Shown here in pieces: positions 43,249-53,315 of a stretch of DNA of 64,000 nucleotides. A program made the position numbers and the translations under genes. Numbering within the stretch: the first letter of the stretch is position 1; each line of letters begins with the position of its first letter. Below the pieces are notes generated by a model. It was not told where the DNA came from, ran no database searches, and saw only the letters and a program-made list of their open reading frames with translations. The stretch covers positions 33,906,701-33,970,700 of the forward strand of contig OX637396.1 of the NCBI GenBank assembly GCA_951799425.1, written 5' to 3'. The DNA is from Ilex aquifolium. Its lineage: Eukaryota > Streptophyta > Magnoliopsida > Aquifoliales > Aquifoliaceae.

Positions 43249-45519
43249 ATGGTGAATACTCGTCAAAAGGGAAAGAACACTCAGCAAAGGAACGTTGAGT
43301 TAACAGCCCCATCCATGTCAAGAACGAAGGATCGCGTGGAAAGCGTGAATAGGGAGTGTTCTGTTCACTCCAAAGGACTGACCCACCAGACCAACATGGG
43401 TGTTGGCTCTGGAAAGGCAGCCCCGTTGGCACGGCAACTTGCTGAAGTGATAGAGGACCAGTTCGGGGATCGCCTGAGACAGTTGGAAGAGGACAACGTC
43501 AATGTCCTGAACCTGCTCAATGAGTTCACACTTTCCGGCGGAGGATCTCGAGACCAGAGGCAATCACACGAGCCCCCTGTCAAGGGAATGAAGGCTCGAG
43601 ACCTCAGAGATCGCCTCAGCGGTGGATCGAATAGCTCCAGGGCTTCTAAGCGCCCGAGGGCCAGGAGGGAGCTCCCGGAGGTCCCAGCCAAGAAGACAAA
43701 GTCATTGGCGTGGAACGACCTCCGTCGGAGACTCTCCGGGCGAGGGGGCGTGGAGGAATCCGAGGAGGGGTCTACACTCTCTGTAAGGAACAATAGGTCA
43801 GGACGTCCCATCAGACGCCGGGATGAGCAAGAAGTAAGATCTCGGTGCCAAGAGGATCTCCGGGTACATTTGAACTCCACCCGAAGGGGCAACACCATGA
43901 TAGAAGAAGACGCGGATGACGAGGTCATTCATTCGCCCTTCACCAAGGCTATCGCGAATATGGAGGTATCAAAGAAGTTTGTCGTGCCAAGGTTTAAAGT
44001 TTATGACGGGCGATCAGACCCCGAAGCTCATTTAAGGCAGTACAAGCAAATGATGTCTCTTTACCATTCGGACCACCGATTGCTGTGTCGGGTATTTTCA
44101 ATGAGTCTAGGCGACTCTGCTATGAAGTGGTTTGAGACCCTTCCACCCGGCAGTATAGGGTCTTGGAAGGAGTTAACCAAGCAATTCTTGGCTCGGTTCA
44201 TTACAGGGAGTAAACGCCCGAAAGATGTCGGGTCGTTGTTAACTTTGAGACGAAAGGAAGGAGAGACTCTCCGCCAATATGCTACCCGCTATTGGGAGGA
44301 AGTCAACGAGGTAGAGGGGTGCTCCGAAGTCATGGCGGCTGCCTCCTTCAGACTTGGCCTCTCGAGGGACACCGACCTCTATAGATCCTTGACAAAGAGG
44401 ACGCCTACTGGCATGGGGGAGTTGATGGTCCGGATAAATAAGTACTCCAGAGTGGAAGACGAAATGCTGGGGGGCAAAGGAAAACTCTTGGCCCCAAGGA
44501 GAAGAGAAGTTGAGAAAGGGGACCTCCCCCGAAAGGGATTGATGCCCTCATCTAGTGGCTCCTTCAAAGGGGTCCAAACCGTGTTCAGGGAGCCCATTTA
44601 CAGGCTGCTCAACAAGATTAAGAGGGAGCCCTTCTTTAAGTGGCCGCCTAAGATGCTAGGTGACCCGTCCACCAGGAATCAGAAAGTAAGGTGCTCATAC
44701 CACCAGGATGTGGGACACCTCACCGAGGACTGTAGGGTTTACAAGTCCTTCCTGGAAAAGTTGGTACAGGAGGGGCACCTGAAGGAGTACATTGAGGAAG
44801 CGGCACCAAAGGAGACCCGTGTCGCCGATGGTCAGGTAAACGTTCAGGACAATGTCATCGATGTCATCCACGTATGTCCCACGGATCGCCCAACGTCAAA
44901 TACCCTCAGATCGGATCTTAAGAGAGTGACTTTCACAAGGAAGCTAGACGAGGAGAAGGGGGAACGACCCAGCAAGAGGGTCCGGGAAAGCAACAAGGAC
45001 ATCACATTCTCTAATGACGACCTGACTGGCGTCGTGCTGCCCCATGAGGACGCCTTGGTCCTCACCCTAAGGGTCGGCACCTTTGATGTCAAGAGAATCC
45101 TGGTGGACTCTGGGAGTTCCTCTGAAGTGATTTATTACGAAGTTCTAAAGCGCATGGGACTTGGCCCCCAGGATCTCGTCAAAGTGGACACACCCCTTGT
45201 CGGATTTAATGGCTCTTACGCCCTGCCCTTGGGCAAGATCACGCTACCCGTCGTCACAGGGCCAGTTACAATAAACACAGAATTTGTGGTGATAGACTCT
45301 GATTCGCCTTACAACATAATCATGGGGCGCGCCTGGCTGCATGCACTAGGAGCGGTGCATTCCACCTACCACCAAAAGTTAAAGTTCCCAACTCCAGAGG
45401 GGGTAAAAGAAATCCGTGGGGATCAGGCATCCGCCAAGACATGTTTTTACTCCGCTGTGAAGGCGGGAGTCGCCTCCAAGGAAAAGGAGCGGCCCCCAGA
45501 AGAACTGCTAAACAAATAG
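43249..45519 (+). CDS. Tat gag-protease polyprotein
   Basis: The start is the ATG in GACCATGGTG, a good plant context 46 bp after the primer site. It encodes 756 residues. The basic N-terminal half is followed by a Retrotrans_gag domain (YDGRSDPEAHLRQYKQMMSL, AMKWFETLPPGSI, LTLRRKEGETLRQYATRYW). A zinc-knuckle variant CSYHQDVGHLTEDC follows, with His in place of the second Cys, as in other Tat elements. Near the C-terminus is a retropepsin-like protease with LVDSGSSSEV (Asp at about residue 620) and IIMGRAWLH. Gag forms the capsid and the protease matures the polyprotein. The frame ends at TAG (45517-45519), followed by CAATTA; pol continues in the same frame. Confidence 0.9.
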   Translation: MVNTRQKGKNTQQRNVELTAPSMSRTKDRVESVNRECSVHSKGLTHQTNMGVGSGKAAPLARQLAEVIEDQFGDRLRQLEEDNVNVLNLLNEFTLSGGGSRDQRQSHEPPVKGMKARDLRDRLSGGSNSSRASKRPRARRELPEVPAKKTKSLAWNDLRRRLSGRGGVEESEEGSTLSVRNNRSGRPIRRRDEQEVRSRCQEDLRVHLNSTRRGNTMIEEDADDEVIHSPFTKAIANMEVSKKFVVPRFKVYDGRSDPEAHLRQYKQMMSLYHSDHRLLCRVFSMSLGDSAMKWFETLPPGSIGSWKELTKQFLARFITGSKRPKDVGSLLTLRRKEGETLRQYATRYWEEVNEVEGCSEVMAAASFRLGLSRDTDLYRSLTKRTPTGMGELMVRINKYSRVEDEMLGGKGKLLAPRRREVEKGDLPRKGLMPSSSGSFKGVQTVFREPIYRLLNKIKREPFFKWPPKMLGDPSTRNQKVRCSYHQDVGHLTEDCRVYKSFLEKLVQEGHLKEYIEEAAPKETRVADGQVNVQDNVIDVIHVCPTDRPTSNTLRSDLKRVTFTRKLDEEKGERPSKRVRESNKDITFSNDDLTGVVLPHEDALVLTLRVGTFDVKRILVDSGSSSEVIYYEVLKRMGLGPQDLVKVDTPLVGFNGSYALPLGKITLPVVTGPVTINTEFVVIDSDSPYNIIMGRAWLHALGAVHSTYHQKLKFPTPEGVKEIRGDQASAKTCFYSAVKAGVASKEKERPPEELLNK

Positions 45520-45525
45520 CAATTA
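45517..45525 (+). promoter_or_regulatory. Candidate stop-codon readthrough site, TAG CAA TTA
   Basis: The gag-pro stop and the next two codons match the TMV-type leaky-stop consensus UAG CAR YYA. Codons downstream stay open in the same frame through the whole of RT and RNase H, so readthrough would make a Gag-Pro-Pol fusion. Confidence 0.5.
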
Positions 45526-48500
45526 CAGTCCGGGCGGCTCGGGGTCGACGAGCCGCGGATCGATCCGGCAGACAGATCCATGGAGGATCTCCTGAAGATA
45601 CCTTTGGTTGAAGGAGACGAGGAAAGATGCTTTTTGATTGGATCCACCATGTCCCATGTTGAGCAAAGGGAGATGACGGATTTTTTGAGAAAGAATGCAG
45701 ACGTGTTTGCATGGGATTCCATGGAGATGAAGGGGATAAGCCCCGACGTTATCACTCACAAGCTCCATGTTGACCCCGCCCACAAACCGGTAAAGCAGAA
45801 GCCACGACGCATGGCTCCGCATCATGCCCAAGCAGTAAACGAGGAGGTGGAGAGGCTCCTGAAAGCCGACACCATCCGGGAAGTTCAATTCCCGGAATGG
45901 CTGTCCAACACCGTTTGTGCTAAGAAGAAAGGTGGGAAGTGGCGCGTGTGCGTAGACTTCACGGATCTGAACAAAGCCTGTCCCAAGGACGACTTCCCTC
46001 TCCCAAAGGTGGATCAACTGGTGGACGCCACGGCAGGGCATCAGCGCATGGCTTTCCTGGACGCCAGGGCAGGATACCATCAGATCCCCCTCCATCTATC
46101 TGACCAGGAGAAGACCGCGTTCATTACTCCCATGGGAGTTTATTGCTACAAGGTCATGCCTTTCGGCCTTAAGAACGCTGGGGCCACTTATCAGAGACTT
46201 ATGAACCGGATGTTCAAGAGGCAGATAGGGGACACGATGGAAGTCTACATCGACGACATGCTGGTGAAGAGTCGAAGGAAGGATGATCACATCAGGGACC
46301 TGGAGGATACCTTCTCCACCCTGCGGAAGTATGGTTTGAAGCTGAACGCGGCAAAATGCGTCTTTGGAGTTGGATCCGGGAAGTTCCTAGGGTACTTGGT
46401 GAGCCGGCGAGGAGTCGAAGCCAACCCAGAACAAATACAAGCCGTCCTAGACGTTCAAAGCCCCCGGACGGTTCGGGAAGTCCAAAGACTCACGGGGATG
46501 TTGGCAGCCCTAAACCGATTCATGTCTCGGTCGTCAGACAAATGCAAGCCCTTCTTCGATGCTATCAGAAGGTCCGGGAAGGGGACTTGGAACGATAAAT
46601 GTGGAGAAGCACTCGAAGGGATCAAGGAGTACCTTAGGGTCCTCCCAACCCTGTCTGTCCCGATGCCAGGGGAAACACTATTCCTCTACCTGGCGGTGTC
46701 AGAATTCGCAGTTAGTGGAGTGTTAGTACACGAGCATGAACGCGAGCAAAAGCCAGTGTACTACGTAAGTAAGGCCTTGTTGGACGCTGAGACAAGGTAC
46801 CTACCACTGGAGAAGTTGGCTTTAGCATTAATCACAGCTGCGAGGAAGCTGAGGCATTACTTCCAGGCCCATCCAATCATGGTCCGCACGGACCAACCTC
46901 TGAAGGCTATACTGAGAAAAGCCGACCTTTCAGGGAGGCTCGCCAAGTGGGCAGTAGAGATGGGGGAACATGATATCCGCTATGAACCTCGTACTGCCAT
47001 AAAAGGGCAAGTGTTAGCGGATTTCATAGCAGAATTCTCCAAGGAAAGACTCATTTCCCCTCGAGGGGAACTCCCCGGCACGGTCAGGCAACTTACATCT
47101 CCATCCCAGGAACCCTCCTGGAATCTCTTCGTGGACGGATCCTCCAACAACAGAGGTTCCGGCATAGGAGCATTGCTGGTCTCCCCGGAGGGAGTAGTCA
47201 CGGAACAAGCTGTCCGGCTAGGATTCAAGGCATCCAATAATGAAGCGGAGTACGAGGCTCTAATTTCGGGGCTCAAACTCGCCGACGCTGCAGGGGCGGC
47301 AAGGCTGATAGTCCATTGCGACTCCATGTTAGTGGTAAATCAGATCAGCGGAGAATTCGAAGCAAAGGACTTTAGAATGAAGGCCTATTATCGCAAAGCC
47401 GTGGCCTTGTTCCACAAATTTGAGAAAAGAGAAATCAAGCAGATACCCCGGGCCGAGAATGCCCATGCCGACGCCTTAGCTTGTCTGGCCTCGGCCCTGG
47501 ACTCCACCACGACGCGAAGAATCACCGTGGAGTACCTTCCGGGTCCCGCCATAGATCCAGTTCCTTTGGTGACTGTCATTGAGCAGGGGGAAAAACCTCC
47601 TAGCTGGATGGATCCATTGCTTGGGTTCCTCCTCTCCGAGATACTCCCTGAGCGTCCAAAGGAAGCCAGGAAGATAAAGATGAAGGCCCCAAGGTTCTGG
47701 GCTTCTCCGGATTAGAGGCTGTATCGAAAGTCACTTTCCGGGCCGTATTTACTCTGTGTCCGTGAAGACGAGGTTGAACCACTCTTATATGAGGTACATG
47801 AAGGCATATGTGGGGGGCACTCAGGAGGACGAACCATGGCCCACCGCATCATGTCACAGGGGTACTGGTGGCCGCGAATGCAGAGGGATGCACAGGCATA
47901 CGTTCAAAAATGTGACCAATGTCAGAGGTTCACCCCGGCTATTCGACAGCCAGCCGGGGACTTGCATCCATTGACTTGTCCCTGGCCGTTCGCCCAGTGG
48001 GGACTTGACTTGGTTGAGCCCCTCCCTAAGGCCCCAGGCAACAAAAGATTCCTGATAGTGGGAACTGACTACTTCACAAAATGGGTCGAGGCTGAGCCTC
48101 TGACTCATATCAGGGATGTGGACACCAAGAAGTTTGTGTGGAAAAACATAGTTACAAGATTCGGGATCCCCCGCGCCCTTGTGTCTGACAACGGAACGCA
48201 ATTCAACAGCGGACCTTTCAAGTCCTTTTGTGAGCACCTCAAAATTCGAAACTATTATTCTACTCCCGCGTACCCTCAAGGAAACGGACAAGCCGAGTCC
48301 TCGAACAAAGCCATTGTCAATAGTATCAAGAAAAGGCTGGAAAAAGCCAAGGGAAAGTGGGTGGAGGAGCTCCTCAACGTCCTATGGACGTACAGAACCA
48401 CCCCTCGCAGGTCAACAGGGGAGACGCCATATGCCCTCGCATACGGGGTTGAAGCAGTCATCCCTCTTGAAGTGGGTCTTCCCACTATAAGGACATTGGC

Positions 48501-48843
48501 CTTTGACACAGGAGACAACGACCGCCAACTCGGCCTGGATGTAGACCTCGTGGAGGAGAAGAGGGAAATGGCAGCCTTGAAGCTGGCCAAATACCAGGAA
48601 GGGGTGTCCAGGCTCTATAATAGAAAGGTCAAGACTTGGGAATTCAAAGTAGGTGACCTTGTGCTCAGGAGGGTGGTGGCAAACACCCGAGACCCGGCGG
48701 ATGGCAAGCTGGGGCCCAACTGGGAGGGTCCATACAAGGTCACGTCAGCAGGAAGCTCCGGCTCGTATGAGTTGCAAGACATGGAAGGAAACAATGTAAA
48801 AAGACCATGGAATGTAATGAATTTGAAAAAGTATTTCTTTTGA
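45520..48843 (+). CDS. Tat pol: RT, RNase H, archaeal-type RNase H, integrase (one internal stop)
   Basis: In frame with gag-pro; the first ATG is at 45580 and residue numbers below count from it. RT has FPEWLSNTVCAKKKGGKWRV, LDARAGYHQIPL and YIDDML (about 223-228). The first RNase H lacks its first catalytic Asp (YLAVSEF, Ala at 372), though LEKLALAL and RTDQPL remain. The second RNase H has all acidic positions (LFVDGSS, NEAEYEAL, HCDSML, NAHADALA). TAG at 47713-47715 interrupts after FWASPD, but RLYRKSLSGPYLLC follows in frame. Integrase has an HHCC region (VHEGICGGH, KCDQCQRF) and D,D-35-E (VGTDYF at 48067, LVSDNG at 48187, GQAESS at 48295). It ends LKKYFF with no chromodomain. Confidence 0.9.
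47713..47715 (+). other. In-frame TAG between archaeal-type RNase H and integrase
   Basis: The context is GAT TAG AGG CTG, with no CARYYA motif. It is probably a nonsense mutation that would remove integrase from the product. Confidence 0.75.
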
Positions 48844-49237
48844 TGTTCGAGTCTTATAGTAATCATTTTCCTGGAAAATGCATAACCCCGAGGGTACGAG
48901 TCCCGAACCCCTGTCTCCAAACAAACAAACAAGTAAAAGTTTCCCGAGGGGGACATGGCCCCGAGGGGAACGTTACCCCGAGTGACAGACGCGTCGGGGT
49001 GATACCCGAGCAGGTGCCCAATGGAAGAAAATCAAACCCCGATGGGAAGAAACACCCGACACTTCTTGCTTAAATAAAGTACTTAGTGTGTGTATCCCTG
49101 GAGTTCACAAGAGGAGTACATTGGAAAAAGTATGTAGGAAAACAAAGTTCAAATTTCATTTCCAAAATGGGGCTTTGCGTCCCCCGAGCTACAGGTTGAA
49201 AATAAAAAGTTACATAAACGAGGGAAAAAAGCCTAAA
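48844..49237. other. Spacer between pol and the antisense gene
   Basis: It holds several CCCCGAGG/CCCGAGG motifs (48950-49070) and an AATAAA at about 49073 on the plus strand, a possible poly(A) signal. For the antisense gene this is the 3' flank. No coding sequence is supported. Confidence 0.5.
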
Positions 49238-51656
49238 CTACTGCGCTGGGGGCTCAGTCACTTCTCCACCGATGTTGCCCCCTATGTCTCCAAAGAGCTC
49301 ATCGATACTGGCAGATAGAGTGTCCGCAGCAGGGGCGTCGGCGGGGGGCACAGAGGCAGAAATAGGTGCCGGGGGATTAGCAGCCGTCTGCTCCACATTT
49401 GCACCGTCGGCAGAAACTTCCCCCGAGGCGGCTGCTATTTCCTCAGAAGGAACGTACTTGTGTTCCTGAAAAAGTGGAGAGTCCTCAGGCACCTCGGCGG
49501 CTCTCAGACCCGCATCCCAGCCCAGTTTGAAAAACTCTTTCTTCTGCTCCTCGAAGGCCACCAGGATGTCGTCGGCGCACTGGTCAACGATCTCCTGCTG
49601 GGTCTTGTTAGCAGCTTCCAATGCTGCCCGGACCTTGTCCAGCTCCTGGGTGAGTGCAGAACAAGTCTGCTCTGACTCTGCCACCTTGGCTTCCGCCGCC
49701 GAGAGTTGCTTGGTGGATTCCGTGATTTTCTTCTCGGCATCGGCTAGGGACGCATTGGTTTTCTTAAGCTTGGTCTTGGCACCCTCGGCCTCCTTCAGAA
49801 GTGCAGCTATTTGTGCAGACTGAGAAGACAAAGTTTTGTCTCTCGCTGCCACTTCCTCCTTTGCCGTTGCAAGAGCAGCCTGAGCCTCAGATTTTTGCTT
49901 CTCTGAGTCCTGGAGCACGTCCCGTTGGGAGTAGAAGCGGTCGGCAATAGCAGAGACTTGCTGAGCAGTCTGCAAAAAAGGTGGGAAGTCAGCACAGTTA
50001 ATGAAACAAGGAAGTGAAAGGAGAAAATTGACTTAGACACTCACCACCAAGGAATTCTGGATGATGTTACGAAGAAGTTGATTCAGTGGCCTGCCTCGGT
50101 GCTCCTCCATGTCGCCATGAAAGAGGAGGGTCTCACTCACAGCATAGGCCACGTAAGGAGAATGGATGATTGAATCAGACTCTCGGATCGGATTGCCTTC
50201 ACGATCCTGAACCCGAGGACGCCATTCCGCCGCTTGAGTCATTGGCACTGAAGGGGAAGGCGGAGTTGTGCCAGGAGTTGATGATGACGAAGTAGGAGCG
50301 GGAGTACCCCTACCCTGACCGGCCACATCATGTTTCTGCTTCACTCTCCTTTCCTCCTCTGGGTGGGGGTCTCTTTCTCGGCCCCGGCCGCGCCCCGAAG
50401 GTCCAGAAGGGGAAGGAGGAGGAGGAAGGTTGGAACGAGAAGTCCCCCTCGGTGGTGGAGGGGGATCGACTGGTGGAGTCCCTCTTGGCGGTGGGGGGGG
50501 AGGTTCATTGGAACTAGTTCCTCGGCCCCGACTGTCTTTGAGGGCGGCTCGTTTCTTAATCAAGTTCAAGTCCAAGCGATAACCAGACATCGCAACTTCA
50601 AGAGCGTCCTCTGTGTTCAAGCTCTCAAGAACTTCGAAATTTGGCCAAGTCTCCCTCGCCGACGTGCTGGGCTCAGCACCGGTGGTAGCAGCAGGACCCC
50701 TTATCTCAACGATCTCGTCTTCCTCCTCAGCAGCTGTACCCTCGGCGACCCCCTCTACCTCGGCTTCAGTGGCCCTGTCGGGGTCGTTCTCCAAGTTCGC
50801 CTCAGTGGGCTCCTCTTCTGCCAAGGGATCGTAGTTGTGAGGTGTTTGGCTAAACTTCTTGTACCCCGGGGTGTAGTCAAGGAGGAGATGGGCAGCACGA
50901 CCCAGGCCCTTGTTCCCCAAGAAGTTCCAGACGAAGCTGATGTCACCGATGTTCACTTGGTTCCGAGGAAGAGCAGCTGTCTCGGAGTCGGGGATCCCTG
51001 CAAACAAAACAATCATCAGCCGAAGAACATTGGAGGAAAAGCAGAAAAGTAGACAAGAGAAGGGCCGACGTACTCGTAGTCCTCCACTGCTTGGGACACC
51101 ACAAGTCAGCGGCGTATTCTGGACCAGGCCCTTTCTCCCATTGACCACCGAAGATGAGGAGGTCATCCTTGTACCCTTTGTCGGAATCTGGAAGGTGGGT
51201 GACAAGGTACATGGTGGTATCCCGAGCCTTGAGGTAGTACATTTGTTGGGGCATGACCCTCATCAAGGCATAACAGAAGAGAATGTCGTCCAAGCCGAGG
51301 TGAAGGTCATGACGCTCGTTCAAGGCAATGACACCCATGATGATCCTAAAGGTGTTAAGGCAACACTGCCCCGGGAAGAGTCGAAAACGGTGGAGGAAAC
51401 GGAGGAGGATAGGGTGGAGAGGGAACCTAACTCCGCCCTCCATTATGGCCTTCGTATAGAAGGGCATCTCAGCCTCGGTGCCGACATTTACCTTGTGCTT
51501 TTTTGGGTCAAACTTATCTATTGTGACCTCGGGGGGAATGGAGTAGTGGGTCCTAAAATTTACTATTTGCTGCTTGCTCTCTACGGTGTACTTGCGAGGC
51601 CGAGAGGAACCAGCCTCGTCTGCCTCGGGGACCTTCTTGGGACGACGTTTAGTCAT
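49238..51656 (-). CDS. Antisense three-exon gene of the Tat element (gypsy-type transposon domain, coiled coil)
   Basis: Exons 51656-51074, 50997-50045 and 49969-49238, with GT-AG introns of 76 and 75 bp (GTACGT...CAG and GTGAGT...CAG). The phases join cleanly to 755 residues. Exon 1 starts MTKRRPKKVPEADEAGSSRP and carries VRFPLHPILLRFLHRFRL, resembling the Pfam 'putative gypsy type transposon' (Transposase_28) region. Exon 2 is acidic, then Pro-rich (PPPPPPRGTPP) and RG-rich. Exon 3 is a long Ala/Glu/Lys/Gln coiled coil (QKSEAQAALATAKEEVAARD) with an acidic end. The upstream TTG at 51719 is in frame, but ATG at 51656 is the better start. Antisense genes at this position are known in some Tat elements (e.g. 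Grande). Function unknown. Confidence 0.75.
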
Positions 51657-52038
51657 GTCCTCGGGGACAAGATGATCCTCGGGGGTGTTCTCTCTGCTTG
51701 GTACACTCACTGGGCTCAACGGAAGGAAGACCGGTGGACGGAGTATGAACAGGCAGGGTCACTCTTGACACAGACGAAGGAGAAGAAGGCGACTGGTCGC
51801 CGGAAAAACGAAGAAAATAGAGGAAAGAAAACGAGTAATGCAAGGAGACTCACCGGAATGAGGAATGAAGAAGGAAGCGGTGGCGGCAGAGGGCTGTGGT
51901 CTTCAGAAAAAAAACGTCAAATGAGGCGGCGAAGTGAATCAGTTGCAGCGACTCTCCGGCGAACTTTCCGGCGATGAATAGCTCTGCAGAGTTAGCTTTC
52001 GAGAACGAAGCACGGATGAACTAAGTGTTGTTTATATA
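51657..52038 (-). promoter_or_regulatory. Promoter and 5' leader of the antisense gene
   Basis: On the minus strand CTATATAAAC (TATA box, 52031-52038) stands about 375 bp before the ATG. The leader that would follow contains CCG|GTGAGTC (about 51855) and GGCGACCAG (about 51800), a possible short 5'-UTR intron. About 125 bp upstream of the TATA box is GACACGTGTCC (52163-52173), a G-box. A compact promoter of this kind suggests the gene is transcribed independently of the LTRs. Confidence 0.55.
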
Positions 52039-52189
52039 GTACCTGTCCCCATCATTGCGCACGAAGCACGATGAGGGGCGCATTTAATGCGCACGATCTC
52101 CGAAGAGGGGATTGCGGCTGCAGAAGTGATGGAGTTGGTGAGCCCTCTCACCTTCTCCACGACACGTGTCCTCTGTCGTACGAAGGCCA

Positions 52190-52205
52190 AGGGCTGGGGG
52201 GCAGT
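52190..52205 (+). promoter_or_regulatory. Polypurine tract of the Tat element
   Basis: AAGGGCTGGGGGGCAG lies directly before the TGATGGG of the 3' LTR, the usual site for plus-strand priming. Confidence 0.65.
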
Positions 52206-53315
52206 TGATGGGACATTCTGTGGGTTCAGCAGATGGTAACACGTGTTCTCGGTGGATCACTGTGCTCCGACGACTGATGTCATGACACACGTCCTCGGCG
52301 TCGTGTGATCCCGGTACTAGAATGGTGACACGTGTCCTCGGCGTCCGGATACCACTGGGTGGTTTAGATTGATGACACGTAATCTCGGCACTCAATGAAC
52401 CTCGGTGCTGCCTCATCTCACACGTGTCCTCGGCGCCTATGTCTTCTCGGGATATGAGGGCCCGGTACACGTCATCTCGGCTCCAAAAGCTCCCCGACGT
52501 CTCCGGCTTATAGAAACTAAGGTGAGGAAGGAGTCACTGGCTTGTCCTTTCCGTCAACTCAGTAAGGCAGGCAGGGTAAGCAGAGTTGGCAACCAAGGGG
52601 ATAAGGACACGTAGTACTGTGAGCAGAGCAGTACATAGCTTTACACAAAGGTCCCAGTCATTGTCCGGGTATACAGGGGATCATTTAATAAACATTCAGT
52701 ATGATGGGATGTCCTTGATGACTGGGATAGCCCGGAAAGGGGCGCATTAAGTGCTACAAAGATCAAGCATTCAATACATTTGCATAGGGATAAGAGCATT
52801 TATTGCTCGGGCGCCCGAGGGAAGGGGCATTGATTGGTCGGGACTCCGAGCAGTTAAGAGCCTTCAAATATCTCTGCAAAAGGGGAAAAACGCTTCCCCA
52901 TGACTGACATCTCCTACTGTGCACTAGCCTGCAATGATTACTACCAACAAAGGTATAAATAGCCCTCTGAGAGGCAAATCGAAGGTACGCAACACATGCA
53001 AACAAGTGTGCTCCGAATACTCTCCCTCTCAAAAACGACTACTGACTTGTCCGTCGGAGGGGGAACGCCGGAGACACTCCGGCGCCCTTCTAACTCTTCT
53101 TTTCGTGTCCAGGAGAAGCCGGAGTCCAACACCGTTTGTGAGGCTTAGTTCAACCGTTCCACAAGGAGGAGCCACCGTCAATCCAACCAGTTCCTTTTGG
53201 CCTACGTCACGCCAATCCACTTCACCGCTAGGATTCGACGTCAACGGTCAAGACGAGTTCGCCCTAGTCCTGCTTCTACTCGAACATTTATATTGTGCAA
53301 AAATCTGTACGCACA
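52206..53315 (+). repeat. 3' LTR of the Tat element
   Basis: Same length and ends as the 5' LTR, with the ACGT modules and TATA box repeated. It is followed by the target copy GTTCT. Confidence 0.92.

Larger units (their letters stand above)
42090..53315 (+). mobile_element. Ty3/Gypsy retrotransposon, Tat lineage, very recent insertion
   Basis: The LTRs are each 1,110 bp, flanked by a perfect GTTCT duplication (42085-42089 and 53316-53320). By eye they differ at one base (42137 G, 52253 T). The order is gag-protease, RT, RNase H, archaeal-type RNase H and integrase without chromodomain, then a non-pol region with an antisense gene. Dual RNase H, lack of chromodomain and a long 3' region mark the Tat group. 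Base composition is far more GC-rich than the surroundings, as expected of a recent arrival. One stop lies between gag-pro and pol and another within pol. Confidence 0.95.

Noticed and set aside
49073..49078. Use of AATAAA as the poly(A) signal of the Tat genomic RNA
   Set aside because: LTR retrotransposon RNA normally ends in the 3' LTR R region; this site could only make a shorter gag-pol RNA and there is no evidence for it.
50910..51977. 355-aa plus-strand frame opposite the antisense gene
   Set aside because: Shadow of the antisense exons: on the minus strand the same DNA has recognisable domain content and splice sites.
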